Made by a program: the position numbers and the translations under genes
NCBI GenBank assembly: GCA_039566865.1
Contig: CM076947.1
Coordinates: 6,269,501-6,333,500 of the forward strand
Direction of reading: 5' to 3'
DNA from: Aurelia coerulea
Taxonomy: Eukaryota > Cnidaria > Scyphozoa > Semaeostomeae > Ulmaridae
Length of the DNA stretch: 64,000 nucleotides
Notes under the pieces: model-generated
What the model was told of the DNA's origin: nothing
Databases searched by the model: none
The model's input: only the letters and a program-made list of their open reading frames with translations
Shown here: piece by piece, positions 1-10,620 of the stretch
Position numbering within the stretch: the stretch's first letter is position 1
Layout of the letters: each line of letters starts with the position of its first letter

Positions 1-978
1 CATCAGGAGCATTCAAAAAGCTATTTTCAAGATTGCAGACGAAAACGAGAGGTACCTTCATCGACTCAAGAACATTGCTATTGACAACTGCAATGTGGAA
101 ATTCACATTGGAGCAGGATCACTGATGATACTTTATCATTTGTTAATAGTTGCATGGGCAAAATTCATGTTTTTTCTATTTTCAAAGAATTTAAAACTTT
201 CGGACAATTAAACTTTCGGACAAAAAATTGTCCGAACGTTTGATTGTCCGAAAGTTTTCGATATTAATGTAACAAAAATCAAATTGATAGAGCATGATGA
301 CATTTGCAAATTAATTCACCATACATGTCATACTGAACACGGAGATCTACAACAGTCCTGATGTATTATTCATGACTGGCTGCCATGACACTTTCTTAAA
401 TCGGTCTCCTTCAAACAGGATGATAGGATAGGCCTAAAATCTCCTTGAGCCCTGAACTGAATGGACCATGGACATTTCATACAGTACAAAGCAGGTTGAA
501 AAGTCTGGCAACTCAAAGGAGCTGATGTGGAGCTGATGATACATGATTAAGGAAGACCAGAAGAGGAGCCCTTGTTTTTGTTGGACACATGGAAGGGAAC
601 AAGAAGAGCCGACGCAGGAACGTGTCCTGTGTCCTCGTTATCACACACCAGCAAACTCGTTACCTGTGCACACCCTTGATATTCATAGAGATCATGAATG
701 ATACACTCGTTCTTATAATGTTCAAACTACTCTACCAGAATTCAAAAAGTAGAAAAACTGCTCTGGCACCACGTCCTCACACACCACCAGGAAACTTGTT
801 GGTTATTGGACAGTTGCCACCTGTTGTACACAGGCCAAAAATGTTCATGGATACAGTGGATGATACACTCGTTCTTATAATGTTCTCGTTGATGATAGAA
901 GAGCCAGACAGAGAAGGAGTTGTTGGTTGTTAGATAGTTGCCACCTGTACAGGCCCTACGTTTTCATGAAGACAACAA
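1..978. other. Gene-poor left edge
   Basis: I recognise no gene here. The only ORF of any length (589-933, plus) has no family motif and overlaps a degenerate direct repeat: a segment containing GATACACTCGTTCTTATAAT occurs near 700 and again near 864, and words such as GTTGCCACCTGT recur near 816 and 938. Text resembling 715-775 reappears near 4210-4280, beyond the LINE that follows. The LINE may therefore have inserted into an older repeat. Confidence 0.4.
193..258. repeat. Nested short inverted repeat
   Basis: AAAACTTTCGGACAAT at 193-208 pairs with ATTGTCCGAAAGTTTT at 243-258. A second, near-identical pair lies inside it, so the 66 bp can fold as a double hairpin built from one GTCCGAAAG word. 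It may be a small MITE remnant. No target duplication is visible. Confidence 0.6.
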
Positions 979-1889
979 ATGAGACACTATTTTCATGGAC
1001 ACAACACAATTCTCCGGACAAAATATCATAATAATCCCCTTCTTGGCTTTTTGAACATTAACAGCCTAAGATATAAAATAGTTGACCTTAGAGAAGTGGT
1101 AGAGTGTTGCTTACCAGACGTTTTGGTGATCGAGGAGACAAAATTGAACAAAGACTTTAAAACAGAGTTATTTTTAATGAATAACTATCAATATCCAATG
1201 CGTCGCGATATGAATGAGTTTGGAGGGGGCCTAATGCAATACGTGAGAAAAGGGGTGGTATGTAATTGCATAACTGCATAGGAAACGCAGAATGTCGAAT
1301 TGATATGTTCGGAACTTACCATCAGCAAACAAGGTGGATGATTTTTGCAGTCTACCGACCCCCTGATTCTGCAAACTTTAATAATATTTTCAACGAATTA
1401 TCAAATTCCGTGAATTCTGCCCTAGAGAAGTATGACAACATTATAGTTTTGGGAGATTTTAACGTGGACACCCAAAATGAGCAACATCCAGGTCATAACA
1501 AGTTAAAATCTTTTTCAGATGTCATGGGCCTACACAATTTGGTAAAGGGGAAGACCTGTTTCACCAAATATCATGCGTCTTCTATTGATGTGTTTCTAAT
1601 AAATCAACCCAGACTATTCCAAAAAACATGTGTATTTGAAACAGGACTGAGTGATTATCAGGGGCTCGTGGTTACTCTCTTGAAAGCTCAGATACCGCGC
1701 CTCAAGGCAAAACGTATAACATATCGATGCTATAAAACTTTTGTTGAAAATGAATTTTTGTCTGATGTCAGAAACGCAAATTTTGCAATTGATCATCAAA
1801 GTGCAGATGATGCATATGAACACATTACGAAAACTTTTCGTGCGTTAACAGACAAACATGCACCTTTGAAAACTAAGATCCTTTGAGGG
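979..1889 (+). pseudogene. LINE apurinic-type endonuclease domain
   Basis: Two overlapping frames (979-1281 and 1266-1886) together give an exonuclease/endonuclease/phosphatase fold. The start carries LNINSLR, followed by a PDVLVIEETKL block holding the catalytic Glu, then FAVYRPPDS and LGDFNVD. The last catalytic block, normally SDH, reads GLSDYQG: the expected His is Tyr. In an active element this enzyme nicks target DNA to prime reverse transcription. The frameshift and the missing His point to an inactive enzyme. Known from the family: the motif order. Inferred: loss of function. Confidence 0.85.
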
Positions 1890-1904
1890 AATACTGCTCC
1901 ATTT

Positions 1905-2369
1905 ATGAATCGAGATCCAAGGAAAGGAATTTATACTCGATCTAGACTTCAAAAGAAACTTAAAAGGCATCCTTCAAAGGAAAATAAAATCAAGTTTAAA
2001 AAGCAGCGGAATAAATGCGTCTCACTAAGGAAGAAAGCGATTAGAAACGATTTTAAGAATGCAACAAGCAATGGGTTGGTTTCAAATCAAGATTTTTGGA
2101 ACCTCGTCAAACCTTTTCTTTCCAATAAAGGGGGGCTACACGGTAATGACATCACCTTAGTCAAAGAGGACAAAATTATAACCGATGATAAAGAACTTGT
2201 TCAAGTTTTTAATGACCATTACATTAATATCGTTGAAAAATCATCGGGGAAGAAGCCCTCCAGCATTGCTGAAAAGGTACCCTTGTTAGACGATCGATGT
2301 ATAGTTAGACTGATTCTTGAAAAATACCACAACCACCCAAGTGTTCTAGCAATTATTCAAAGTCCATAA
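1905..2369 (+). pseudogene. LINE linker between endonuclease and RT
   Basis: A lysine- and arginine-rich stretch (RSRLQKKLKRHPSKENK, then FKKQRNKCVSLRKKA) typical of the region joining the endonuclease and RT domains in CR1-like ORF2. It ends with the DDKELVQVFNDHYINIVEKSS block that normally sits just before RT domain 0. It is out of frame with both neighbours, so it is a decayed part of one original ORF and not a separate gene. Confidence 0.75.
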
Positions 2370-2389
2370 AATTCATTTAACACGTTTTC

Positions 2390-3947
2390 TTTTCATGAAG
2401 CTTCAACAGAAGAAGTTTTCCGACTTTTAAGAGCGATAAATGATAAGAAATCAACCGGTGAAGATAAAATACCCCCTAAACTTGTCCATTTAGCTGTGAG
2501 GGAGCTGTCCATCCCATTAACGAAAGCAATAAACATGAGCATTCGCAACAGTACATTTCCAGAATGCGCAAAACAAGCTGCAGTCACCCCTCTCGACAAA
2601 GGTGAACCGATTCGAACAGTGGACAACAATTTTCGCCCCGTAAGCATACTTAACACTTTCTCTAAAATATACGAAAAGATCGTTAAAGATCAAATAAGTC
2701 CATTCCTCGAGAAAACGCTTTCGGTATTCATTGCAGCCTACAGGAAGGCTTATGGTACGCAGCATGTTCTAATTAGAATGCAATTGAAGATTGGAAAACC
2801 AAACTGGATAATGATTACACTGTTGGAGCAATATTGATGGATTTATTGAAAGCTTTTGACTGTATCCCGCATGATTTGCTTATAGCAAAACTCTATGCAT
2901 ATGGTTTCGATGAAAATTATCTGGTCTTTATTTCTTCCTATTTAAAACGGCACAAACAATCGGTTCGAATAAACAATGTTTACAGCAACTATCAATCTGT
3001 TTTATCAGGGGTTCCTCAAGGATTCGTCTTAGGCCCTATTCTTTTCAACTTCTATATCAATGACCTGTTTCATTTCATCAAAGAAGCATCTCTTGTCAAT
3101 TACGCAGATGGTAATACTTTAACTTATTTTTCCAATAGTCTCCCACAACTAATTGACGTATTAGAAAAGGAGGCATGCATTGCTCTCACATGGCTCGATC
3201 GAAATGAAATGATCGCTAACCCAGAAAAATTCCACGCACTTCTCGTTAAAAAAGATCAATCGGACACCACTGGGCATAGTATTTCTATTCAAGGGAAAAA
3301 GATCAAATCTGGAGCTTCAGTAAAGTTGCTTGGTGTAAATCTCGACCATAAACTAAACTTTGACCTCCACATATCTGATCTTTGCAAAAAAGCAGCTACC
3401 CAGCTAAATGTACTGAAACGACTGAAATCATTTCTTGGCTTTGCGGAGAAAAAAGGTACTTGTCCAAAGCTTTGTCTTTTCTAACTTTAACTACTGCCCT
3501 TTAGTATGGTTTTTCTCATCCTCTAGATCTATGGATACGATAGAAAAAGTACAGGAGAGAGCCCTTCGTTTTCTTTATGATGACCATAATTCTTCTTATG
3601 AAGAACTACTTTACAAATCAGACAAATTCACAATGCATGTAAATAGGCTAAGATACCTCTGCATTGAGATTTTCAAAACTGTAAACCAGCTAAATCCTAC
3701 ATTCATGCAAAATATTTTCGAAACAAGAACCTCCAATCGACCTTCACGTCGTCAAAATGATTTGCAGCACTATAGGCCCAACCAAACAACGTTCGGTTCA
3801 AATAGTCTCAGGTCTTTTGGGCCACAGATCTGGAATCGTCTGCCAGATGATATAAAATCAGCAGAAAATCTGGTCAAATTCAAAAGGCTAATCAAGAGCT
3901 GGGATGGGGCCACCTGCAGATGCAATGTATGCCTTCGAAATTAATCC
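2390..3947 (+). pseudogene. LINE reverse transcriptase and C-terminal region
   Basis: RT blocks can be followed over three frames: KSTGEDKIPPKL (2455 on), FRPVSILNTFSKIYEK, DLLKAFDCIPHDLL (2840 on), SGVPQGFVLGP, then the catalytic box at 3101-3112. That box reads YADG where the family has YADD; the codon at 3110-3112 is GGT instead of GAT, so the second catalytic Asp is lost. The C-terminal part (3435-3944) has the usual NFNYCPLVW, ERALRFLYDD, SFGPQIWNRLPDDIK and KRLIKSW blocks and ends with a short cysteine motif (CRCNVC). The element cannot synthesise DNA in this state. Confidence 0.88.
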
Positions 3948-4053
3948 TGCATATAGTTTATCTAAAATATTCATTAATTTGTAGTTATTTAAATAATCGA
4001 ATTGGACTAGTTGCTTTAGTAGCTAAAAATTTTTTTTTCGATTTAAAATAAAA

Positions 4054-4092
<39 letters not shown>
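4054..4092. repeat. (AC)n microsatellite at LINE 3' end
   Basis: About 19 uninterrupted AC units directly after the AATAAAAG tail of the LINE. Such tails are probably part of the element's 3' terminus or its integration site. Confidence 0.9.
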
Positions 4093-4093
<1 letters not shown>

Positions 4094-4449
4094 GTCAATG
4101 AATGTACATAATATCCTCCCTGCATATATATTGCCCCCTCACTAGATGCTTTGTCCGCCTGACTGTTCTGACTGCAATGTCACAGCATTACACCACTGCA
4201 CCACTGCACCACAACACCTTCAAACTACTGTACCATAATCAAAACGCAAAGACACTCTTCTGGGACCAACAAGATGCGCATGGTTACCATAGCGGGCTTA
4301 TTGTAATTTGCAAAAATGTTCGCATCATGCGAAAAATGCTTAATTTTGCAATATACAAAGCAGGTGCTCGAAATTGTAGAATGCGAAAATTCTTACATTC
4401 CTGTTAAATCGACAAAGTAACGTTTCTTTCTCGTAAATGATCAAAACAA

Positions 4450-5366
4450 AATAGCCAAGGATTTTGATTTATTTGATTTAATCCATATTTAAAGTTGGTA
4501 TTTACAATAGTAATCATAAAAGTACTAATTCAAACCAACTATTTACAAAGAAATATACATTATACAAAAAACTAGCGGCATATTTTGCAGTGCATTTATC
4601 ACCAGCCCAGTCTTTGATCCTCTTTTTGAAAGCCGAAAGTGTTGGCTCATTTTTGACACTATCATCTAGGGTATTCCAGAGTAGACTCCCTCTAAATGAC
4701 AGTGATTCTTGCCCATAGCCCTGTGTCTGTATTTGTGGCAGTTTGCAAAGATTTTGTATCCTTAGATTATAACTTACATGTTTCTTTTCATGAAATTCCC
4801 ATATAAGCGATGGGTTAAGATGATTCATGGACTTGTAGATTTCTGTCATTAATTTCTGCAAGTTTCTAACATGTATGCAAAAACTGCCACTTCGAGTGAG
4901 CAATGTTTCAAAGGGACATTTGTATTCTTTATAGAGGATCCGAAGAGCACGTTTGTGTGTGCGATCAATCTCTTTGTATGCACCTTTGTTGCAGAATAGC
5001 CAGATCAAGGGGCAATAATTGAAGTTCGACAAGATAACCGCGTTGCAAATTGTTAATGCCTGTTCTCTAGAAATATACATATTAAGCCTAGAAAAGGCAC
5101 TGATTTTTTTGTTGACTTTTGAGCATAACGTTTTGACGTGATTGCTAAACTTTAATTTGTTGTCAATTTCAATCCCTAGCAATTTAACATGATCTGTTGC
5201 AGATAATTTGTTCTCATTGATGTTAAGTCGTAGTCCTCTCTGCCCTTTCAAGCCAAGGAACATTAATAATTTGTTTGGGTTTGCAACCATTCCATTTCTA
5301 TACGCGAGGCTCGATAGAGTGGTGTTAAGAGCTTCTATCACTATTGTGCAAATTCGAAAATTCTAC
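4450..5366 (-). mobile_element. 5'-truncated CR1/L2-like LINE
   Basis: A minus-strand LINE copy retaining only the last third of ORF2 and an AT-rich 3' end near 4450-4500. The 5' truncation point coincides with a long perfect palindrome (5299-5426), so the break is not a simple truncation. It belongs to the same broad group as the copy at 979-4021 but is not its duplicate: the protein text is clearly different, for example NFNYCPLIWLF versus NFNYCPLVWFF. Confidence 0.85.
4514..5341 (-). CDS. LINE RT C-terminal fragment (open frame)
   Basis: A 275-codon open frame without internal stops. It starts after the catalytic YADD box with NGMVANPNK, then VKLLGIEIDNKLKF, NFNYCPLIW, HKRALRILYKEY and SLSFRGSLLWNTL, and ends near the KRIKDWAGDKC block. 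These are the thumb and C-terminal segments of a CR1/L2-like ORF2. The fragment has no catalytic residues, so the open frame reflects a fairly young insertion and not function. The nominal Met start is only the truncation point. Confidence 0.85.
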   Translation of the reverse strand: MIEALNTTLSSLAYRNGMVANPNKLLMFLGLKGQRGLRLNINENKLSATDHVKLLGIEIDNKLKFSNHVKTLCSKVNKKISAFSRLNMYISREQALTICNAVILSNFNYCPLIWLFCNKGAYKEIDRTHKRALRILYKEYKCPFETLLTRSGSFCIHVRNLQKLMTEIYKSMNHLNPSLIWEFHEKKHVSYNLRIQNLCKLPQIQTQGYGQESLSFRGSLLWNTLDDSVKNEPTLSAFKKRIKDWAGDKCTAKYAASFLYNVYFFVNSWFELVLL

Positions 5367-5426
5367 TTCGAATTTGCACAATAGTGATAGAAGCTCTTAA
5401 CACCACTCTATCGAGCCTCGCGTATA
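5299..5426. repeat. Perfect palindrome, 60-bp arms, 8-bp loop
   Basis: Positions 5299-5358 are the exact reverse complement of 5367-5426, around the loop AATTCTAC. The left arm is LINE coding sequence (the IEALNTTLSSLAYR segment); the right arm is a second, inverted copy of it. The structure sits exactly at the 5' end of the truncated LINE, which suggests snap-back synthesis during integration. Confidence 0.95.
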
Positions 5427-5429
5427 AAA

Positions 5430-5720
5430 ATAACGCTCGATCCAGGCTCTTTTGTAGAATAGCTAAAAGGTCTATTGAATATCTTAGAAAGGGTAGCAAT
5501 TGAATCCCCTTGCCACGAGCAGCCTCGCGCTTGTTGCACCTTGTTGGTGTAGTATAAACCAAAAATGACTGGCCTGGCAATAATTCCAATAATATGATTG
5601 ATTGTGTCTTATTTCATGTTTCATCATTTGATTGATACCAACAAACTCAGGAGAAATTGGTTCACCATGTAATAGCAATACCTTTGCATTGTTAAGCTTG
5701 AAATTGTAAAACAAATTTTA
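5430..5720 (-). other. Unassigned coding-like stretch
   Basis: A minus-strand frame (5484-5714) with an ordinary amino-acid composition (for example NNAKVLLLHGEPISPEF) lies between the palindrome and the next MITE. I do not recognise a family. It could be an exon of a host gene or a random open frame; there is no clear pair of splice sites. Confidence 0.2.
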
Positions 5721-5952
5721 CAATTCAGAAAATGTGACAAACCTGGGTGTGATAGTGAGAGACCAGTATGGCAAGTGTTTCTTGGATGCGGCCATTCTTA
5801 TCATGTTGTGTGCATCATCCCAAACATCAATTTCGGTCAATTGTCTGAGAAATTGTTATACCAAAGCATTGAGCATCTCGCAACAATGACAAATCAGGCG
5901 GTGTTTGAAATAGATGTTGATGAAGATATTCCACATTTACCCCCAATTACTA

Positions 5953-7001
5953 CCGGGTGAGTCAGAAAAAACGTGGGGTGTTTGGCGGATTGTGATGTCA
6001 CGTTCAGCAACCCGATCGTAGCGAACTAAATTTTTTCTTGCAGGCAGAGGTCTAACTTAGATCATAAGCTTTTTCCCATGAAAATCGGTCACTTGATGTA
6101 TTAATCAGAAAATATTTCCTTCGTAAGACGTTGTAGGGGAGTTTTGCAAACTTATGAAATCTTTGATAGAGCCCCTTCAGCATTTTACCCTTGCCAAAAC
6201 TGCAGGTACACGTGGTATTATCAGGGGAGAATGAAATAATTTTGTCATGAAACATCGCATTGATCGTGTTGAAATAAATCTCTTTACAACACAAAGAAGC
6301 ATGCGTTTTTACTGTCTCTCAAACATATTCTCTTTGCAAGACAAGTTATCCCAGGGGAGAAAACACTATTTCCGAACTGTTTCATGCTCCCCAGATAATA
6401 CCATGTGTACCTGTAGCTTTGGGAAGGCTAAAATGCTGAAGGGGCTTCGTTAAAGGTTTCCTCAGTTTGCAAGACTCCCATACAAAGTTTTAGGAAGAAA
6501 ATGGTTTTTAAATAATGAATCACATGACCGATTTCGACGGGGAAAAGTTTATGATCTAAGTCAGATTTGAGCCGGTTTTCCACTAGGCGGATCTTTTCGC
6601 GCGCAGCGGAGCGCCTATTGTTTTAGAACAATGCACTTTCCGTAGGGATTCCGTGTGTCCTCATCTTGATCAGCCATTTTAAATCCCTGTCTTGCTCGTG
6701 GCTTTTGTCTTGATGCCATGTGTCAAAGCTTCCCAGGGATTTGATTGGTTGGCGCCATCGAGCGGGGCGGAAAAGTTGAAGTCAATCCAACTTTCAAGTA
6801 CGCGCGTAGCGGAGCGACAAGACGTGGTCATTGTTTGTCAAAACAATGCAAATACAATAGCCGCACCGCTGCGCGCTGAAAATCCGCCTAGTGGAAAACC
6901 TGCTTTATGGCTGCACGGAATAATTTAGTTCACAGCGGTCGGACGGCTAAACGCGACGTCACAGTCCGCCAAACACCCCACGTTTTTTCTGACTCACCCG
7001 G
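5953..7001. mobile_element. CCGGGTGA-type MITE with TA duplication
   Basis: Begins CCGGGTGAGTCAG and ends CTGACTCACCCGG, flanked by TA on both sides (5951-5952, 7002-7003). The subterminal text (GTGGGGTGTTTGGCGGA and its complement) is also inverted, and it closely matches the element at 49102-49815. No transposase is encoded. TA target duplication suggests mobilisation by a Tc1/mariner-type enzyme (inference). It contains a second element at 6574-6900. Confidence 0.88.
6574..6900. mobile_element. Nested element with GGTTTTCCACTAGGCGGAT ends
   Basis: Inverted ends GGTTTTCCACTAGGCGGAT and ATCCGCCTAGTGGAAAACC, with GC-rich GCGCGCAGCG-type subterminal sequence. The related MITE at 49102-49815 lacks this block at the equivalent point and runs on from the shared flank, which supports a later insertion. 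No target duplication is obvious. Confidence 0.7.
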
Positions 7002-7041
7002 TACATGCCAAAAGTTTGATGGTAGTTTCTCTGAAATTAGG

Positions 7042-7902
7042 AATTCAGTTGCTATCACTGTCTGAATAAATTTTGCAAATTTGTGTAGTACACATGCAGA
7101 TAAACAGCCATCAGTATAAGGTTCAAGTTTATCGACTTTCTGAAAAGTTATAAAGCAAGGAAGGCTGATGATCCAAGACCAATGGCCCTTAGAGAGGACA
7201 TTATCAACTGAAGTTTGTAAAGTATAATGTTCCCAGGGCTTCGCACTTGCATATTGAGCTTTTATTGTCTTTTCACTGGCTTCAGGATATCAAAGTTAAA
7301 CTTGTTTCAATCTTTGGCAGGATAAATTTACTCCTTGATCTTATTGGGCACGATCAGCTCAAAGGTTGTTAGATATCACCTGAAACCTTTGTGCCAGACG
7401 TAACTTCCTTTGCATCTTCTACCGTAAAACACATCACTATCCATTAATTTTGAAACAAATTTGAGTGATTAAAATGTATACTTTTGACAAATACAAAACA
7501 TTTTCTGTATGACAACCTGACTGCTTTCATTCAGTTTAGAATCTTACTGTATTTTATAGGTGTTGCTTGTAAACACACAGATTTAGGCAATACCTTCTGA
7601 TTGCTGACAGATAACAGTTTCCAAACTGCCGACACAATTTTATCTGCTTAAGTTACATTAGCATGCATATATTGATGCTGTACAGTTGTCAAATATCTTC
7701 GAAATTCGTCTTACGATGCAAAATGTGTTGACCTAAAGCAAAACTAAAAATGATACATTTTACCCTGAATTTTGATGTGTAGTCAGGCCATAGCATCAAT
7801 ACATCTTAAAACTGAAAACTGTTGTTATCTGAAAACTAAAGATGAGAAAATCTTTCATATTTAAATTGACAAATACTGTATGATGCCTGTTTGTGAAAAC
7901 TG
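7042..7902. other. No gene recognised
   Basis: AT-rich sequence with stops in all frames. I see no repeat, family motif or convincing exon. Confidence 0.5.
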
Positions 7903-8190
7903 TCAAATAAAATGCACCCTAAAATTAACTGCTACTGAGCGAAACTTCAGTACATTCAACTGTCTGGTTTTGAAATCAAAGTCTTGAAGAAGAAAGGTGC
8001 AGCCAGAGTCATCTAGAGTTACAAGGGATTTAGCCCTGAGTATCTCTATCATATATATTTTCTCAAGACCAACACTTTCCTGCAGAGAAAATAGAGTAGA
8101 TTTCAAAGCTTTAACAAACAAACTGCATATAAGTTGTGCACATTCCTTAATATCTTTAGAATTTATTGGATCTACATCTATGATGTTATG
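7903..8190 (-). CDS. Possible downstream exon of the DUF6589-like locus
   Basis: The minus strand stays open for about 95 codons from near 8190 to 7906. The composition looks coding (blocks such as DPINSKDIKECAQLICSLF and LVTLDDSGCTFLLQDF). It lies directly downstream, on the same strand, of the DUF6589-like pseudogene and could be its 3' exon or a separate gene. I recognise no motif. No clean acceptor or donor pair could be fixed. Confidence 0.3.
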   Translation of the reverse strand, partial: HNIIDVDPINSKDIKECAQLICSLFVKALKSTLFSLQESVGLEKIYMIEILRAKSLVTLDDSGCTFLLQDFDFKTRQLNVLKFRSVAVNFRVHFI

Positions 8191-8224
8191 ACGTTATGAT
8201 TTATACTCTTAGAGCATACAATAG

Positions 8225-9154
8225 AAACCAAAAGATACTCTGTTGCTGCTCGATTGATCCTGTCTGCTGTGTCTTTGTCTTGAGTACGTGCTCTCAGACA
8301 AGAATGGAAATTTTCCACAGGTTACTCATCAAAAGCACAAAGTGAAGAGAAAATAGTTTGCAAGAGAGGATGATCAATAATTTTCAAGTATTGAATGTTG
8401 GATAGTGCAATAAGAAGGGCCTTGTCATAATGCCTCCTGCCAAACATCAAGAACATCATCCAACAACGCAGCATATAATCATAGTAGGTATCTGGCATAT
8501 TATTCCTGAAGATCACAGAATAGATACTCAGCACAAGTGGTATGTAATTGTGAAGCAGGTCGAGGAATTTCAGGAATTCAATATCCGTTGAATGTGAAAA
8601 AGCCCCCAAGATCTCATCACGGACAAGTGTCCAACCACCATTCATGATCTCAAGCAAAAAAGAAATACATCAAGGCTTTGGCTTCTTTGCGAGGGCTTTT
8701 TTTCCATCAAATAAAATGGCATAGAGATCTCTGAATACCTCATAAAACTGTTCAATATGACATTCAGAGAGATGTGCAGAGTACCAAGGAATGATATTAT
8801 GTTGTCAGCGTGTTGTAAAGAAGTGTAGGAAATTTGACTGACATAGAATTGTGCAGGCCAATCACCAATGAAGGGAACAATGAATTTGTCCAAGTAAGTA
8901 GACAAACCATTATCAAGAAAGATCTAGAAAGCTGCTGCAAAATTGGAATTGGACTTAAATGGCATCTCAATGCAGTCAACCAGTTTGCATTTATCCATGG
9001 ACCTGAGCTCTCTAATCTCTTGCTGTTGATAATCGTGCACTGATAGTCGATGGCGTTGGGATTCTGTGTCAAGGAACATAGTTTGAAGCCAATCTGGCAT
9101 TTCATGGACATATGTTTTTGAGAGGACTTTAATTTGCTTCACATTAAAGGACAA
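8225..9154 (-). pseudogene. DUF6589-like protein, decayed
   Basis: Read on the minus strand, frames at 9154-8924, 8905-8642 and 8657-8225 form one protein. It contains HRLSVHDYQQQEIRELRSM, DKFIVPFIGDWPAQFYV, FLGTLHISLN, NGGWTLVRDEI and LLDLLHNYIPLVLSIYSV, followed by PVENFHSCLRARTQ. These resemble DUF6589-type proteins that are multicopy in cnidarians; the function is unknown and the match is from memory. Several frameshifts and an in-frame TAA at 8322-8324, just before PVENFHS where a Tyr would be usual, indicate a pseudogene. Similar modules recur at 31.8 kb, so this may be a mobile or amplified family. Confidence 0.65.
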
Positions 9155-9459
9155 ATGCGGGGAAAACTTTTTTCTCTCGTTTCAATACATTTACAACAGG
9201 CTGAATTCAATTTCATAAGTGAAATCTATGTTTGAGTTAGGGAACGTATCGAAAAACGTGCCTGAAGTTCACTTTTCACTCAAATTTTTACCTAAAAACC
9301 GTGTTGGCAAAATGGCCTGGCACTAGTTAACTTGTGACGTTGATCGAGTCAGACATTTGTGATTGTCACTGGTGCCCTAACGCAGCTAGCTGTTGTTCGC
9401 GCAAGTTAGAGACGACTGGATTGCTTGGTTTTATTCATCCTGAGCGTTTGACAGCGAAA

Positions 9460-9853
9460 ATGCCGAGGAGATGTGTTGTTTTTGGTTGTGGAGAGTTAGC
9501 TTGTGCAAAGAAAGGAGTAGCAGTTCACATGATCCCGTATTTTGGAGATGAAAGGCCGATTGCGAGAAGCAGACAAAAGCGTTGGACTGACTTTGTTGAG
9601 AGAACCAGGAAGAAGTGGACAGCAACAAAAACATTGGGAATATGTTCCCGTCATTTCAATCCCGGTGACTGCGAGCAGTGCTTTGGTTCCGCCAGCTTTT
9701 TTACCTGGCTTTCAATAATCTTTTAAAAAGACCCTACGACGTGATAAACATGGGATAGTTGCCTGCCCATCCATTTATCCTGCGACGAAAGCACCTTCAA
9801 CTTCCCTGCAAATCAGGCCACCAAGTAGGCCTGGCGGTCGTGCTCATCGACAG
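9460..9853 (+). CDS. THAP-domain gene, exon 1
   Basis: The ATG at 9460 begins MPRRCVVFGC. A THAP zinc finger follows: Cys pair CVVFGC, the PYFGDERP and RSRQKRWTDFVERTR segments, and GICSRHF with the distal Cys and His. After the finger the frame slips in two homopolymers (9697-9730) before reaching KKTLRRDKHGIVACPS and ending GRAHRQ. The donor is CAG|GTAAGA at 9853/9854, phase 0. THAP fingers bind DNA and are found in host factors and in P-element and Kolobok transposases. The slips could be mutations or assembly indels. Confidence 0.75.
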
Positions 9854-9976
9854 GTAAGATATTTAGCATCTCTTATGTATGCTCATGTTGACCATCCAAC
9901 CTTAAATGTCCTCATTTATGCAAGCATGCTTCGCAGTGTTGAAGTTTAAGTTGATATGTCGAGTGTTCTTTTGCAG

Positions 9977-10141
9977 ATTATGTGTGAAGCTTTGCGTGAT
10001 GCAAATGCTCCCTCGATGAGTGCTGAAAACCCACCAAGCACGAGAGATGACGAAGAACAACAACAGGAGGAGGAGAGGGATGATTGGCAAAGTGATGGTG
10101 ACAATTTTTACGTAGCTGATTACCAGCCAGAAGAGGCTAAA
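9977..10141 (+). CDS. THAP-domain gene, exon 2 (acidic)
   Basis: Acceptor TTTTGCAG at 9976 and donor AAA|GTAAGT after 10141 bound exactly 55 codons, phase 0 on both sides. This matches the phase of exon 1. The peptide begins IMCEALRDANAPS and is rich in Asp, Glu and Gln (DDEEQQQEEERDDW). It looks like a flexible acidic linker between the THAP finger and the downstream core. No other domain is visible. Confidence 0.75.
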
Positions 10142-10144
10142 GTA

Positions 10145-10610
10145 AGTAGGCAGCGAACATATTTGGATTTGTACTTTTACTGTTGTGAGTAAGTATTTAG
10201 GGTTAGGCCAAGCCAAGGGCTAATACAAGCGTCAAGGAAGCTGCTGTTTTAGGCCTTCCTGCGTAACCTAACCCTAAATAGAATAACTCTGCAATGCATA
10301 TTTCAAGAATAAATTGTTCGAAAACTTCAAATAAACAGGAGGGTGACCATATTTTCCCAGTGAAAGGGAGTTCTTCTAAGGTTTTCTTAGTCAGTATGCC
10401 CAAGTCAATATTTGGATGCTATTTGGGGTTTCTTTCATGGGCACAGGAGAAGATAAAATCTGGGGGGCTTCCCTAAAAAAGATCCATTGTTTACAAATAT
10501 TTTGCGTGACTTACCTAAGGCGGATTTCTGCCCCATTATGGCCAATCTTTTCCAACCTTGTAAAAGTCATGTCCACCCATCTCCCTCCCCTCACCCTAAT
10601 GATGACTTGA
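10145..10610. repeat. Intron with dispersed repeat
   Basis: The intron holds a segment (10445-10570; GGAGAAGATAAAATCTGGGG, then ATCCATTGTTTAC and CTAAGGCGGATTTCTGCC) that recurs with modest divergence at about 26886-27010. It is a dispersed repeat of unknown type. Text near 10200-10275 also contains an inverted pair around AACCTAACCCTAAAT. Confidence 0.55.
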
Positions 10611-10620
10611 GAATACTATA

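Larger units (their letters stand above)
979..4021 (+). mobile_element. CR1/L2-like LINE, nearly full ORF2, decayed
   Basis: A non-LTR retrotransposon in the plus orientation with endonuclease, linker, reverse transcriptase and C-terminal region in the expected order. The reading frame shifts near 1275, 1890, 2375, 2830 and 3450. The 3' end runs into an AT-rich tail and an (AC)n run, as is common for LINEs that prime on simple repeats. No ORF1 precedes it, so the copy is 5'-incomplete or ORF1 has diverged. Two catalytic substitutions (see the domain entries) show it cannot be autonomous. Confidence 0.88.
5915..7041 (-). pseudogene. Remnant of 'EADT' family gene split by a MITE
   Basis: About 75 bp of host sequence, divided by the MITE at 5953-7001, match the minus-strand gene near 51.2 kb. 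The block encoding VVIGGKCGIS here corresponds to VVIGGNCGIF there, and the flanks TTACCCCCAATTAC and AAAGTTTGATGGTAGTTTCT are shared. Outside this block the two loci diverge. The piece is therefore a small relic of a paralogous copy. Comparison with 51.2 kb supplies the pre-insertion site, which contained a single TA. Confidence 0.7.
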
